A stretch of DNA of 64,000 bases from Trogon surrucura (GCA_020746105.1 CM036658.1:9532689-9596688); one strand, 5' to 3'; positions 23,876-37,559 are shown, counted from the first letter of the stretch. Translations and numbers: made by a program. The notes: generated by a model not told the origin, from the sequence alone.

Positions 23876-26217
23876 ACAACCTGCTGTGTGGGAAGATTTC
23901 AAAACTTGAACATTAATCAAAGAAATCTTAGTTAAGCAGAAGGATTTGCTGTTCAGATGATGAATATAATGGAATAAAAAACTGTTTAGTAAAAGAATCG
24001 TAAGTTATAAGTCATTGTAAGAATAATTTCTATCAATGCAGAAAATCCTCAATGCCAATAAAAAATTGTTTCGTAATATTTGTATCTGTCTTTTACCCTC
24101 TAAATCCCAGCAATATACAATAAAAATATCCATTGATGAAGAGTCTTTAAAATGGAAATGAAATCCTATAAGGAAACAGAAGAAGTGATTTCTCCCACCT
24201 CCTTATCCATATGGTAGAAGACTATCCTTGCCTTTTAGAAGACCAGACCACTAAGGCAGAGGTGGTCTAAGACAGAAGCATAACACTAGGTGAAGGATTC
24301 TCAAGACCTTAATAATCTGCATCCTTTTCCCTGCACCTGCACACATCATCCCTGATGTATGTGAACCTCTCTTATAAAAATAAACATCTTCCTGTCACGA
24401 TGTTGGTTCTGATTGTTCACTCTGGTAATGGAAAGACATGTTTCACCTTTTACCTCCTCGCTGTGGTAACCTGGCACGGAGTCACTAAAGCTATTGACTG
24501 CTATTTAGTTGGGATCAGCTTCCACTGGGTTGAGGTGCTCTCATCTCTTGTGTTAGTGGAAGAGGTGTGATGGACAACAGCTCTACATCTGATGCTGCAA
24601 GCTGACTAGGGAGTGAGTATTGAGGAGAGAGGAGAGAGACAGGTGTGATAGCAATGTACCCTGCCTCTCCTCTTGTGACTGGGTGGAATGAGCTGATCTT
24701 GTATGTTATGGCAGCAAACAGCCCCATGCTGAGACTTTAAAAGCTCCCGTTTGAGGCAGAACAACTGAAAATCAGAGCAACTTTGAAAAAGTCGTGGTAA
24801 ATAATCTTGCAGACTCACTGAGATCCAGAGAGAAGATTAATACCTGGGAACAGAAGGCAAATCTCTTCTTCAGAGAAAACCCTCTTGCCCACACTAGCAA
24901 GCAGCACTTCACTGTTACTTGGTCAATGTCTCCTACCAGTTGTGAATGTCCTCAGCTCTTACCAGCTTGAAGAGATTGTAGCATCTGTAAATAATATGAC
25001 AGCAAAAAAATGCAACTAAGCTGTTATATTTTCATTAGTGTATAAAAGCAGTTTAACTTCCGTTGCACTCAACATTCCCCTAGTGGTTTGATTCTTGCAT
25101 TTTCTGCTTAAAGCATTTTATCTACATTTTTTCCATCATACTGCTTTCATGTCTTTCCTCCAGACTATGTTCTTATCATCTGATCTGCCTTGCTTCTACT
25201 AGAAGAATTCTACGGCTTAAATACAAGTTCACTTAAAATGGGGAATAGCAATTAAAATTAAATCTTTTTGTCATATTGGGATTTTGAAAGAAATTCTCCA
25301 TAAAGACCTCCCAAAATCAATAAGTAAATTTCACATTCTTAGCTTCGGTGTTATATTTATTCTAATCTAGAAGCAGTATTTGTGTTATTAAATGGAGAAT
25401 AAAACACAAAATGAATTGTAGAAATTACTTTGTCCACCAGAAACTATATCTTGTGTAATGTTCCTGAAATCTGAGAATGATAGAGCCTTTCATATTTTAA
25501 AAATAGTGCATTCCTCATTTAGATACAGTAGTATGAGTTTCTTGAGAAATAGATTGTGTATTCCAGTCCTAATTCTTTTAACATATATTGAAAAATAAAA
25601 TGAAAATTAAGATACAACAAATGACAACATCCTAAATTGTACTGGTTTTAACCTACATTGTACAACTACATACAAAATTTTTAACACACATGAAAAATTT
25701 ACATCAACAACCATCACACTCTAAGCTGTCGGAGGCAGAACTCGACTCATGAGTTACACCAAGTAAGTGACCATGTGAATGTCAACCCAATGACCAGCAC
25801 ATGTATACCACATCTCTGGCATGTGTAAATGATATGATTTAGATGTGATGCAGGCTTCAATGTCTTGAATCCTTCAACATTTATAAATAAAGTGCTATGT
25901 ACACAAAGGGTGGTTATGCCATATGTATGAGATCCAAAGGTATTATTCATGTTTATGTAATTACATGTCTCCACGGATATTCTCATGTAAGGCGGGTAAA
26001 ATCTAATTCTTTCTGTGTCTGGAACTAAAGTGGGATTCAGGAGAGAGGAGTTTAATTCCTTGATCAGTCTGTTTGCTCAACTTAGTTTAATTAACTCTCA
26101 ATTGCAATTTTGAAAAAATTATAACTTTATTTACATCTTCAAATGGCATATTCTTAGTAGTATAGACCTGAACTACTATAAATTATCTCTCCCTTTAGGT
26201 TAAAACAACACAACATG
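23876..26217. other. AT-rich DNA without recognised features
   Basis: No supported gene or element was seen. Confidence 0.5.
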
Positions 26218-26219
26218 TC

Positions 26220-26289
26220 CCCATTCTTCTGTATATCTTATCTCTTGGTCTTTATCTAAACCAAGAGATAAGAAATACGGAAGAATTGG
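26220..26289. repeat. Long near-perfect inverted repeat (hairpin)
   Basis: Arms 26224-26249 and 26260-26285 are complementary at 24 of 26 positions, including an uninterrupted 14-bp inner stem, around a 10-base loop. Pairing continues loosely outward to about 26220/26289. The loop-side segment GGTCTTTATCTA at 26247-26258 recurs directly after the right arm at 26288. This arm-loop-arm-loop order is what a template switch during replication would leave. A hairpin RNA is the alternative. Confidence 0.85.
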
Positions 26290-26624
26290 TCTTTATCTAG
26301 ACAAAGAATAAACAAGCTCTGCATAGCACCTAGCACAAAATGATTCTGAAGAATAACTGTAGTTTTAGGTATCATAATGGTCATAAATAAGTTCAAAAAA
26401 TACAGTTTTCTATGACATACTAATTACCACCAATTTGAGACATTATGCAGTCTTTCATTTTACTTTTTTTGGGGAGGGGAGAAATGACATTGGTAAATAT
26501 AAAAACTCTCTTCTTTTTTTTTTTGAGAGTAATAATTCTAAAGTAGAGAAAGACTTTAGATGGCTCAATTCCTCCCTTCAGCCCCTGTTTTCCCTTCTCC
26601 TTCTCAAAGAAGTCAATACATGGG

Positions 26625-27147
26625 CTGCAATCCCTTACTCTGCCCCGGTGAGGCCACATCTGGAGTACTGTGTCCAGTTCAAGAAGGACAGGGAACTGCT
26701 GGAGAAAGGACCAAAAAGGGCTGTGAAGATGATTAGGGGAGTAGAACACCTCCCTTATGAGAAAAGGCTGAGGGAATTGGGGCTTTTTTTTGTCTGGAGA
26801 AGAGGAGATTGAGGAGGGATCAATGCTTATAAATCCTTAAAGAGTGATTGTCAAGAGGATGGGGCCAGTCTTTTTTCAGTGATGCCCATTGACAGGACAA
26901 GAGGTAACAGGCATGAGCTTGAACATAAGAAGTTCCATCTAAACATGAGGAGGAACTTCTTTCAGGGTAGCAGAGCACTGAACAAGGCTGCCAAGAGACA
27001 TGGAATCTCTGTCTCTGGAGACATTCGAAATCAACCTGAATGTCGCCCTGTGCAATCTACTCTAGGTGATCTTTCTCTGTCAGGGGGGTTGGACGAGATG
27101 TTTTCCAGAGGTGCCTTTGAACCCCATCATCCTGTGATTCTGTAATA
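26625..27147 (+). mobile_element. CR1 LINE, 3'-end fragment
   Basis: It starts in the ORF2 C-terminus (GTGAGGCCACATCTGGAGTA, the VRPHLEY wording). It continues through GAGAAAAGGCTGAGGGAATTGG and the 3' UTR to CCCATCATCCTGTGATTCTG. The reading frame is broken near 26785-26815, where a run of T interrupts the expected [10 protein letters not shown] wording. It lacks reverse-transcriptase catalytic motifs because of 5' truncation. Confidence 0.92.
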
Positions 27148-27954
27148 TAATCAATATATTTACACTTTATTTTTGTTCTTGAAACAAATTCCTTTGACCA
27201 ACCTGGAAGCAAATGATCCAGTTATGCATTATCCACCTCCCTTGTATGCCATTTTTCCTTTTTTGCTGCCAAGTAAAACTGATCCTAGGGTACCACAAAG
27301 CATTTGGCAACGTGATTTTATGTATTGAACTCTCAACAGAATAGAAAAACAGAAAATGACAGCATTAGCTACATCTCATTTACACTTGTAAGGAGTGATT
27401 TTGAGGTTTAGAACTACTATGCTCATAAAAAAAAAAATTCTAGTCCCTGAAAATACATCCCCTGAGATTCCTTTAGTGTGCCAGTAAATACCTCAAGTGT
27501 TAGGACCTGATTACAAAATTATTTTGCTGTGCAATTCACCCATGTTATCATTACTAAACCAACAATGCATTTGCTATTTCTACTAAAGTGTTTTTATATT
27601 CTATATCTAATGTGATGAAAGAGAAATTACAGAGTAAAAAAACACATTCCAGCCTTTGAAGTTCTGTCCTGGAGACTTGGTGTTTCCAACAGGTGTATCT
27701 CGGATGTGGGAGAGGAGCATTCCCCTCCATGTCCGTCTGTCATCTTCAGTTTCCCTGCAATGACTCAGGCTGGCTCTCCCAAGGAGATAGCCTGAGATCA
27801 GGTGAAAGTTGACAGCTCCTAGGTTTGTCCCCCATAACTTTCTTGGGAGGAACATTTATAACCCAAGAACTAATTTTAGATTTGCTCCGTAGTTTATGAG
27901 CTATACTTCTTAGAGTACCTAAAAGTACCATGGGCTCCAACCACACCGCTCCAG

Positions 27955-29525
27955 TTGCAGAGGATAGGCGGAGACGGGGGTACTGAAGAACCCTACACTG
28001 TGAGTGAAGACCAGGTTCAGAATTACCTAAAAAACCTGAAGCTGCACAAGTCTATGGGACCTGATGAGATCCATGCACTGGTCTTGAGGGAACTGGCAGA
28101 TGAAATTGCTAAGCCACTTTCCATCATATTTGAGAAACAGTGGCAGTCTGGAGAGCTTCCCACTGAGTGGAAAAGAGGAAACATAACCCCATCTTCAAAG
28201 AGGGGAAAAATGAAGACCCTGACAACTACAGGCCCATCACTCTCACCTCCATGCCTGGCAAGATTATGGAGCAGATCTTCCTTGACAAACCGCTAGGGTA
28301 AACAGATATAGAGGAACTGGGAGCCAACATGGCTTCACCAAAGGCAAATCATGTCTGACAAACTTGGTGGCCTTCTATGAGGGTATTACAACATCAGTAG
28401 ATAAGGGAAATGCAACAGATGTCATCTACCTGGACTTGTACAAAGCATTTGACACTGTCCCACATGATATCTTGGTCTCTAAACTAGAAAGACATGGGTT
28501 TGAGACCAGTAACGAGCGGTGTCCCTCAACGATTGATACTGGGACCAGTGCTATTTAACATCATTGTCAGAGACATGGAGAGTGAGATAGAGTGTGCTCT
28601 CAGCAAGTTTGCTGATGACACCAAGGTGTGTGGAGTGGTCAATATGGAGGGAAGGGAGGCCATCCAGATGGACCTTCACAGGTTTCAGAGGTGGGCACAG
28701 GCCAGCCTCCTGAAGTTCAACAAGGCCAAACATAAGGTCTGTACCTGGGTCAAGAAAATCCTAAACACAAATACAGGCTCGACAGAGACCAGATTGAGAG
28801 AAGCTCTGAGGAGAAACATGTGGGTGTGTTGGTTGATGAGAGGCTTAACATGAGCCAGCAGTGTGCACTTGCAGCCCAAAAAGCAAACCATGTCCTGGGC
28901 TGCTTCGAAAGGAGTGTGGCCAGCAGGTCGAGGGAGGTGATTCTCTCCCTCTACTCTGCTCTGGTGAGCAAAATACTCCACCTGGAGTATTGGCTCCGGT
29001 TCTGGAGCCCAGAGTACAAAAAGGACACCGATCTGCTAGAGTAGGTCCAGAGATGATGAGAGGGCTGCAGCACCTCTGTTAGAAAGACAGATTGAGAGAG
29101 CTGGGGTTATTCAGCTCGGAAAAGAAAAGGATCTGGCATGACTTAATAGCAGCCTTCCAATACATAAAGGAGGCCTACAGGAAAGTTGGAGCAGGGCTTT
29201 TTACAAGGGCCTTTAGTGCTAGGACAAGGTGCAATGGCCTGAAACTGAAAGCAGGTAGATTTAGATTAGATATTAGGAAGAAATTCTTCACGAAGGTCTT
29301 GAAGGATAGAACAGGTTGCCCAAGGAAGTTGTCAATGTCCCATCCCTGGAGATGTTCAAGGTCAGGTTAGATGGGGCTTTGAGCAACGTGGTCTAGTGGG
29401 AGAGAAGTATCCTGGCCACAGAAGCGGGGCTAGAATTAGATGATCTTCAAAGTGCCTTCCAACCTTAATCATTCTATGATTCTATGATTAATTCTATGAT
29501 TCTATGATTCTGTGCTTCTATGATA
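27955..29525 (+). mobile_element. CR1 LINE, about 1.6 kb, internally deleted
   Basis: A 5'-truncated copy carrying much of the ORF2 reverse transcriptase in pieces. At 27955-28296 it reads KNLKLHKSMGPDEIHALVL.. and a conserved [17 protein letters not shown]-type region. At 28364-28558 it carries motif A ([13 protein letters not shown]). At 28494-28853 it carries motif B ([14 protein letters not shown]) and motif C with FADD intact. A deletion removes the sequence between motif A and motif B, and frameshifts separate all parts. The 3' half at about 29060-29470 matches the copy at 4167-4682. It ends in an octamer tail at 29469-29525. Confidence 0.93.
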
Positions 29526-32359
29526 CTAAAATAGTGAGCAGAGAGTTCGCACTCACAAAAAGTGCTACAGAAGACTTAAAAGGAACAAAAAATACCTTAA
29601 GAAAACTTAATTCAGCAACTTCTGTCGTAGATTTGCAGGTCCAAGTATTTAACAAATAACAAACTCATAAGCATATATCAGCATTTTCCATCGTACTCGC
29701 CAAGCTGTACTTTGGTCCTGTGTTTGAACACTGTTTCATGTGGAAGTTACAGACAAGTCCCCTGAGTTTTCTATTACCAATTACATGAATTCATTGCAAG
29801 GAGCCAGGAGTCGTTAACCCTGTGAGTCCTTCTGATGTAGTAGAAATGTTGTTTCTTCTCTTCTTACAACATTCAGCCCATCAGTTTTACATAGGAATGA
29901 ATAAACTTGCATAAACCTGCTGACCTGTGAATCTGTTTTAAACCACAGGTTTTATTACCAAATTTTAACTGTAGAAAAGTGTACTGAAACAAAACTCTAA
30001 GCAGGTGTCAGAGGAAGATTTTAGATTATCTCATTATCACAGAGTGTCAAAGAAAAGGGATTATCACCTCTTTGAGCTGTGGTGTATTTGGCAGGTATCA
30101 CATATGACTCTTAAGATCTGCACTGAGCTGAAGAAAGCAAGGACCTAGTCCTTGTGTCTTAATGACAGAAGAAGCCCACAACCTTTCAATACACTTTATT
30201 AATGGCTTTATGCTTTGACAGTACATAAGTGGATGAAATATTTTAGTTGCCTGGTGATATTATGTAGCACAATACAGAGGCATTAATTGTGGATTGTCGA
30301 AGGTAGTTTAATGTAGGAAAACACAGAATTAAAACTTTAGAGAAGTATCTTTGCTCTTGATCTTCATGCATCTGAGTGTGCTCCAAGGAATTCAGTCTTC
30401 ATTCACAAAGCACAGTGAATAGTGTTATAGAACGGGGGTTTTTTTTTTGTGATTTCTAGTTGAAACAGCAAGCAAGTTAGAATGAGGTACAAAATTTTCT
30501 CTTACAAAGAATACAGTCTTTCACAGTAATAAACCAGAATATTTCTGAAAGTCAGATAAACATGCCTTGCAGTGTGTTAATCAAATGCAGCCCACAATTT
30601 ACCATGTTCCAGAGGAAAAAAAAAAAATTATTTTAAGGCTTCATTGATAAGGAGTAAAAAAACATTGTTACAAAAACATCATATATAGCATTTCTAAAAG
30701 AATTAAAAATATAAAGGAATAAAAGTGATTTATTCTCAGAGATGTTCTATGTTTCCTGTGCCTGACAGCAAGCACATTTATTCCATTATCTTTAAGGACA
30801 CAGCTCAAATCACAGCCTCAACAAATTATGATGATTGTTAATCAACTGTAAATAATTGAAACTGGCAGCCAATGCACTGAAATCAGTTAGATGTTTTAGA
30901 CTACTCCTCTGCCTATGTTATTCAACATAGTTTGATATAATAGGATGGAGACTTTAAGAAAGGAGCTATCCAGGCCAGAAGGGAGTATTTTTAAATGTGA
31001 ACACCCTGTAGATAATGCTGTGCTGCAGTATTTCTACGTTGGCTAAGTGTATTGTCGGCCTGTAAAAGACTTACTCTATGATGTACAAATTTATCTTTGT
31101 AGTGTCAAAATGTTTTCCAGAAGCAGCAGGTCAAAAAATTTAAATTCTTTTGTATCATGTCAGGTTGATTCTTCCTCCTAGTGGAATATTTGTCTTGTGC
31201 CATGTGGCAGAGCTTTTCAAATGCAGTTGTTGAAGGATCTACTTCAGAGATGAAAAAATGAAGAATGTGGGTAGAAATTTGTAGCTATTTTTTTTTTGTG
31301 ATTTTGCACAGCAGGATCATATTGAGTGCCTGGAATTCATCAATACCTCTGGTCTTCACTTTCTTTTTCTGTCTTGGTATTTCTTCACATTAAAAATTCC
31401 ATGAAATAAGTTTTTCATGTGAAACTCTTACAGTGTATGGCACAAGTGAAACTGGCACCACCTGGGTACTCTGAGGTTTATTCCTTGCCTATAATCAGTG
31501 GTAGGGAGTAAATTTATCTGCCTCATCTCCCAGGTGTTCAGCAAGCAGCAGTGACACGTGTTGAATGGAGTAAGCACTGCCTGCTTTTCAAGAAGAGGCC
31601 GCTTGGTAGCCAGTGTTCTTGATTCTTAAGAGTTGCCCAGTGGCAAAAGTACTTTGAGGAAATGAACTTTTTAACGTTTGCAGAAAAGTGGAAGGATTCA
31701 TTCAGAAAGAAAATAAAAATGAATAGATGAGATTCAGCTTTATACTTCTTTTACAAATTGTTTCGGAGGCTGTAAAAAAGTTATTGAATCTGAATATAAC
31801 CATTTCCTTGCCTATAAAGTGGAATTAATGATGTAAGTTTGATAGAATGATTTTGTGTCTGCAAGTGATTTTCTTGTATTTTGGCTAGTCATGTAGTTTT
31901 TACTAAAAACTGAAAGGTACTCTACTCAAAATGGATGTGCTCATATATAAGATATTTGAATTTGTCTGTGGTATTTTTTTTTAACGTCTACTTACCTGTT
32001 TGTTGTAAATTTAAATTTTCTACATGGAAAAAACAAAACAAGACAAAACCATAAACCAAGAGCAAACCTCCCAAAAGATAAAAAGGTCTACATAAAAATA
32101 AATGAAAATTCTTATGTTACCTATTTTTGGTAGGGGCTTTTTTGTTGTTTTTGTTGTTTTTATTTTTTGGTGGCTTTTTTTTTTAAATGGTAGTTCAGCA
32201 GTTGTTATCCCGAAAGGATTGCTTCCCCTCTGCCTGTTGTTGGTGAGCCTGCCTTCAGAATCCTGACACTCGTTTTTGGGCTACGTAGAAAGTTCAGCGA
32301 AAGCCACCAGTGGTCGTGTGGTTGGAGGACATGGCGGTGGGGGTCTGGGGAGGTGGGCA
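29526..32359. other. AT-rich DNA without recognised features
   Basis: No supported gene or element. A/T homopolymer runs only. Confidence 0.5.
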
Positions 32360-32756
32360 TGAAGAGAACAGCATTTATTCAACCTGGAGAAATGAAAGGT
32401 GAAGGGGAGATCTTATTGGTGTGACAGCCACCTACAAGGAGAACATGGAGAGGCACAGTGAGAGGTGCACTGTGGTGCAACAGAAGAATATGGACATGAG
32501 TAACAACAGGAAAAGTTCTGATTGGAGATCAGGAAAAAAGTTCTTCATGATGAGAGTGATCAACAGCTTCGTCTAGGGGCAAGACACACTGTAGCATTTC
32601 CATCCTTGGAGGTGTTCAAAACATGGATGATGTGATCGTGAGCAGCCAGATTTGTCTTCAGAATTGACTCTAACTTGAGAGGTGATCCTGCAGTGCCTGG
32701 AGAAACTGACTTCTAGATATCCCTTCTGACCTGAATTATGCTCTGTGATCTGCAGG
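32360..32756 (+). mobile_element. Old, degenerate CR1 3' end
   Basis: A decayed match to the CR1 C-terminus and 3' UTR: TTCAACCTGGAGAAATGAA, GAGATCTTATTGG, GGAAAAAAGTTCTTCATGATGAGAGTG, CATCCTTGGAGGTGTTCAAAAC and TATCCCTTCTGACCTGAATTATGCTCTGTGATCT. No open frame is preserved. It is clearly older than the 37-61 kb copies. Confidence 0.7.
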
Positions 32757-33125
32757 CTACGGATGAACTTCGGCTGTTCACAGCTCAGGAGTCCAGGCAT
32801 TGTCTCCAACAAGAACCAGTGACACATGCCTTGGGAGGAGTACAAGAACGGAGTAGGACACAGTTGTCTCTTCCTGAAAAAACCTTCCAGCTTACAAAAA
32901 TTGATACAGAGAGCCAAAGGTGGCATCTCTGTACTAGATAACCCTTGCTGGATTTTCCATCCATTAAGCTGTGAGGCAACCTTAATTTATAGCCTTCCAG
33001 CAATACTGAGACAAGATGAAGTGTTTCGTACCTGACAGATTAAGGTACTAGGCTGGACATGAACTGCATTTCCAGCTCCGTTGATGCATTTCCAGCTCTG
33101 ACATTGAGTTGCATCAGAAAGTCAT

Positions 33126-33325
33126 TCACAGAATCACAGAATCACAGAATCACAGAATGTTGGGAGTTGGAAGGGACCTCAAAAGATCATCTAGTCCAAC
33201 TCACTTGCCAGAGCAGGGTCACCTACAGTAGATCGCACAGGAACATGTCCAGGTGGGTTTTAAACGTCTCCAAAGAAGAAGACTCCACAACCTCCCTGGG
33301 CAGCCTGTGCCAGTGCTCTGCTACT
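33126..33325 (-). mobile_element. CR1 LINE 3' end (minus strand)
   Basis: It begins at its own 3' end with four CACAGAAT octamers (33126-33158). It then reads GTTGGAAGGGACCTC, AAAGATCATCTAGTCCAAC and the ACTCCACAACCTCCCTGGGC segment before it is truncated. It is the same recent subfamily as the copies at 52 kb and 57-61 kb. Confidence 0.95.
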
Positions 33326-35070
33326 TTTACTTGTTTTCCTTTCCCGATTCAGCTGCAATATGCTAAGAATAAGGGCTGCAACTTTTATAACATATTTGTG
33401 TGCCCTTTAGCATGTTATAGCCGTGTGGTTAAAGAAGCAGAGACAAGAAAACTTTTACACTGTGCAGAACTATGTCTAAAGACATTTAATTGAAATGAGC
33501 CATTGTAACAGATAGTGACAAGAATTTGTATGGTGTTTCCTTGAATCTTTCTGTGTGCAGGGCTTCATTTATTCCCTGCTGTCATATTCCACAATAAGGC
33601 TTTTTTAAAAAAAACAAAAGGATGAGACAGAATGGCCTCATGTATTCCATAAAACTCTTTATCTTTTCTGATGGTGACAGCCCTTTGATTAAACTTGTAG
33701 GCTTGGACCCAGTACACTGTATTAAATCAAATATCTCTGGCATTTTAATTAACTCACATTTCTAGAGATAATGCAAAATAAACATTGATGATGTTGACAA
33801 CTGTATAATATTCTAATTATTGTATGTTTTCCAATTAACTGACCAGAAACTAAGCATCTTTCTTTTTAAAATCTTTTCTTCTCGGTAATTAAGTCTTTTA
33901 TATAAGCGCAAGTTATTTTTAAACTTGAAAAGAAGATGAAGGGTTTGACTTACAGAATGTGGTCTACAAAACCAGTTTGCAGAACAGTGGCTTCTCTGGT
34001 TAGTTGCAGCAAACTTTCATCTTTCTGTCTTTTTGATTTGCAAAATTAAAAAATGCATAAAACCAGAACTCTTTGAAATCATGACCTACTGCACTTCAGT
34101 GTTAATCATTCAGACCTTCTGACTTTTCTGTATGACTTTTTGATAAAGAGAAAGGATAAATGAATCAGACCAACTCCTCTGTGTCCATCACTGGAGTTTC
34201 ACAGTCTCCTTGTGACAATGCACTTGTGTGAGCCACCATGCCGAGGCCCATTATCTCTGGCGTATTTCTACAGTGCAATGCAACAATGGCTATAGCTTGT
34301 TTGCACAAAGTATATGACTGGATATTAGGTAATTTTTTAAAAAAAAAAACAAAAGAAGAAAAAAGCCACACAAAGTATAAACTTGGTTTTAAATTACAAT
34401 TTATAAAGCTGCAGAGAAGGGATCATATATGTTCTTGTGTCTTGTCATTAAAAAAAATAAAATCCCATTACTTTCTCCTTAAATATGATGACCTGAAATA
34501 CTACAGGAAAGGTGAGTTGACCAAAGCTATATAATTGCTGAAGTCCAAAAGATGAAAAACCTTGAATATGGTCATATCATTATTCATGAACATAGTCCTG
34601 ACAAGCTCTAATATTTAGATATGGCACTGAGTGAGACATCTAAGTCAATTCTTACAGGACGGAGCTTTTAGGAGGTCATCTGAGAAGGCAGCAGGATCTT
34701 TGAGACAGCAAAACCTCAAAAAAAAATTCAAATCAACAATGTTGATGTTAATTAGTATTTCATATTTAAGTAAGGATTGAAGAAGAATAAATGGAGAATG
34801 AAGAAATTAAAATTTTTCCTTGATGTGTTCACATTCTACTTTCTAATCAGTCATTTATGTGTGGAAACCTGCTACAATGGGAAAATTCAAATTGAAGGAG
34901 ACAGCTCCTGAAGTCCTCCCAGGACGCTGTCCAATTATGACTCAACCAACACCTGCCTATTCTCTTAATTAATGAAACTGCAGATAAAATCACAGCCAGA
35001 AAAGGACATTGCAAATAAACCTTCTTTCATTTACTTGAGAGATCCTGGATGTTATTTTCAATTCAGTATC
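33326..35070. other. AT-rich DNA without recognised features
   Basis: No supported gene or element was seen. Confidence 0.5.
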
Positions 35071-35250
35071 TTCCCTTTCTCTCTCTCTCTCTCTCTCTCC
35101 CCATCTCTCTCTCTCTCTCCCCCTCTCTCCCCTTCTCTTCCCCTCTCTCCCCCTCTCTCCCCCTCTCTCTCTCCCTTCTTTCCCTTTCCCTTTCCCTTTC
35201 CCTTTCCCTTTCCCTTTCCCTTTCCCTTTCCCTTTCCCTTTCCCTTTCCC
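35071..35250. repeat. Compound pyrimidine repeat (CT)n / (CCCTCTCT)n / (TTTCCC)n
   Basis: A 180-bp polypyrimidine tract. A CT dinucleotide run to about 35100 is followed by CCCCTCTCT-type units to about 35175, then twelve copies of the TTTCCC hexamer (35179-35250) with the same motif and strand as the array at 4973-5111. Open frames across it are translations of the repeat. Confidence 0.97.
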
Positions 35251-36305
35251 TCAAGATTTCTAGGGGCACTGCCACAGCAATTTACATATTTTGTGAAGTT
35301 TCTGAGCAAAACCAAGGAGAGACCTTACCCTCTCATCAGATACATGGTCTATCCAGATAATTTCTAAATGTTTCTCTCCCTTTGCTTTTTTTGGGGTGAG
35401 GAGAGAGGATTGAAATCACTTGTATTAAAGTATTTTTACCAAAACCATTCTTAAAAAAAATGTTAAGTATTTAAATCTAAATGGTAGTTGACTTGATTAC
35501 TATAGTATACATGAATTTAGTTAATTGTGAAGACACGGAGGCAAATGTAAAAATACTTGTCAAAAGATAACGTATTATAAAGAAAGCACAATAAGGGGAA
35601 AAGAAAGATCTCATTTACACATGTCCATTTCCCATATTCCCCATCATTTAACTGTTGCTAGTCAAGTCCAGTCTGCAAGACAGACACATGCTTAAAAAAC
35701 CAGACTCACCTTCCCCCAAAAACAACCAATATTTTATTTTAGGGAAAGTTCCTAAAATTCGTGTCTGACACAGGTAAATCTGTTACAGTCTAATCCACAA
35801 TCTGTCATGAAGTACTGAAATAAGAGAATTTTACATTTGCTGGATACGATGTAGCTATGGGAAGAACCAGGTTGACATGAAAAGTGGTCTAGACAAGAAT
35901 ATTTGCACTCACATTTGCAGGACAAATGTTGCCAGCGTTGAGGAAGCCATATCCTTGTGTGAGGAGTGTTCCCATTCTCAGTCAATCCACAAGTGTAATT
36001 AAACTGAATTTATTAAGAAATGGAAGCTCGCTCAACTTCACAAGTTCTGGTATCAGTTGAGAAGAACAATTGCTACACTACACTGAATTCTTAAACTTAG
36101 AATAACAATGCCAATTGCACACACACTCATCAATATAAAGATGAGGACTCAGTCTCGAGGAGTCACCTTGGCCGGTGTCCCAGATCAAGGAGGAGGCTCT
36201 GCCTTTCAAGGAGACTGCAGGACCTGCTACTCTGAAGGGAGTTGCTCACAGATGCCACTGGCAGCACCCCTGGCAGGACTAAGTCGGATGTGAGCACTGA
36301 CACAG
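35251..36305. other. Unannotated DNA
   Basis: No supported gene. The last ~170 bp (36130-36300) are more GC-rich and may belong to an unrecognised repeat preceding the CR1 fragment. Confidence 0.45.
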
Positions 36306-36450
36306 AGAGGTGGTGAAGACCTTCAAGCTCAGGCTTGATGGGGCTTTGAGCACCCTGGTCTGGTTAAAGATGTCCCTGCTCACTGCAGCGGAGTTGGACT
36401 AGATGACCTTTAAAGGTCCCTTCCAGTCCAACACATTCTATGATTCTATG
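36306..36450 (+). mobile_element. CR1 LINE, short 3' end
   Basis: About 145 bp: GAAGACCTTCAAGC, CAGGCTTGATGGGGCTTTGA, TTAAAGATGTCCCTGCTCAC, AGATGACCTTTAAAGGTCCC and a short ATTCTATG tail. It is a close relative of the fragment at 6958-7118. Confidence 0.94.
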
Positions 36451-37559
36451 ACTAAATTTCAGGCCTCTTCTCTCCTACCTCCCTCCTTAAATAATGGACA
36501 TAACTTGTCTATGACAACATGTAAAGGGAAGCACTGCTCTTTTAAGACTCTTTCCATGTCATTGGATCAGGAAACTGAACAAGTCATCAGCCTGAGGTGT
36601 TGTTTTCATCTTCAGTCCCTACATATTACTGTATTTGTGTAATAGAGAAGCAGTCACAGAGCTGGCATCTCTTTCCTACCCTTCACACTTTGCAGACCAC
36701 TTATATTCTGCCTCTGCAGAAACTTTTACTCACCCCCAACAAAGTCACATATGATTTGGATTAGACAATCCCCAACAGTGTTATAGGAAGAAAAATGTTA
36801 GTGAAAGTGATACACTATGATCACCTGATTAACAATTATGAGCTAGTTCTGCCTGTGTTTAGAATGGGTCAAGGAGAGTATTACCTATGTTACGCAAACA
36901 GTGAAATCATGATGCTACAGCAGGAGCAGAAGCAAGCCAAAGCTTCTTATCTAAAACTCTAGAATTGAACTGTTCCTGCAGGGTGAGGGACCACAGCGGA
37001 TGTGGAAAGAGAAAGAAAGTGGAGGGGCCAGTACTGACACAAAAAGACTTGCTCTAAGCAGTTGCTTGTGTTTGAATCCATCACTGATCAAGGCTATTAA
37101 TTTTATCTCTCACACCTGTATATTTAAACTATTGCTAGACGTTTAGTCTGTTTAGCTGAGTTCTTTTTACAGTATGTCTGGGAAAACCTTCAAATATTCT
37201 AGTATTCTAAACTTGGTTTCCTGATGAACATACAATTGTTTTTACAGCTGTCTTGTCAGCTGTTCCATAAAGAGACAGAGCTTATTTCAGGGGAGAAGAG
37301 ATTAAAATGATATAGATATGACATGAGCCAAAGTAAACTTGATGTTCAGAAAAAGTGTTTCTTCAATCCTATTTTAAAGGCACAGTAAATGTAGTCTTAT
37401 TTCTGTAAAGGAATCATGTAGGAAGGCAGGAGAATCCAGCACATCTTAGAATTCTGGAGCACAGAAATGAGTTTTCCCTCCACCTCAGCATTTATCCTCA
37501 CCTGCTCAAGTCTCAAACACCTCTCAGAAGTGCTGCTTTTGTGCAGCTGCTCCTGAACT
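36451..37559. other. AT-rich DNA without recognised features
   Basis: No supported gene or element was seen. Confidence 0.5.

Noticed and set aside
32573-32926. 117-codon minus-strand frame
   Set aside because: It lies antisense across the degenerate CR1 3' end and has no protein character.
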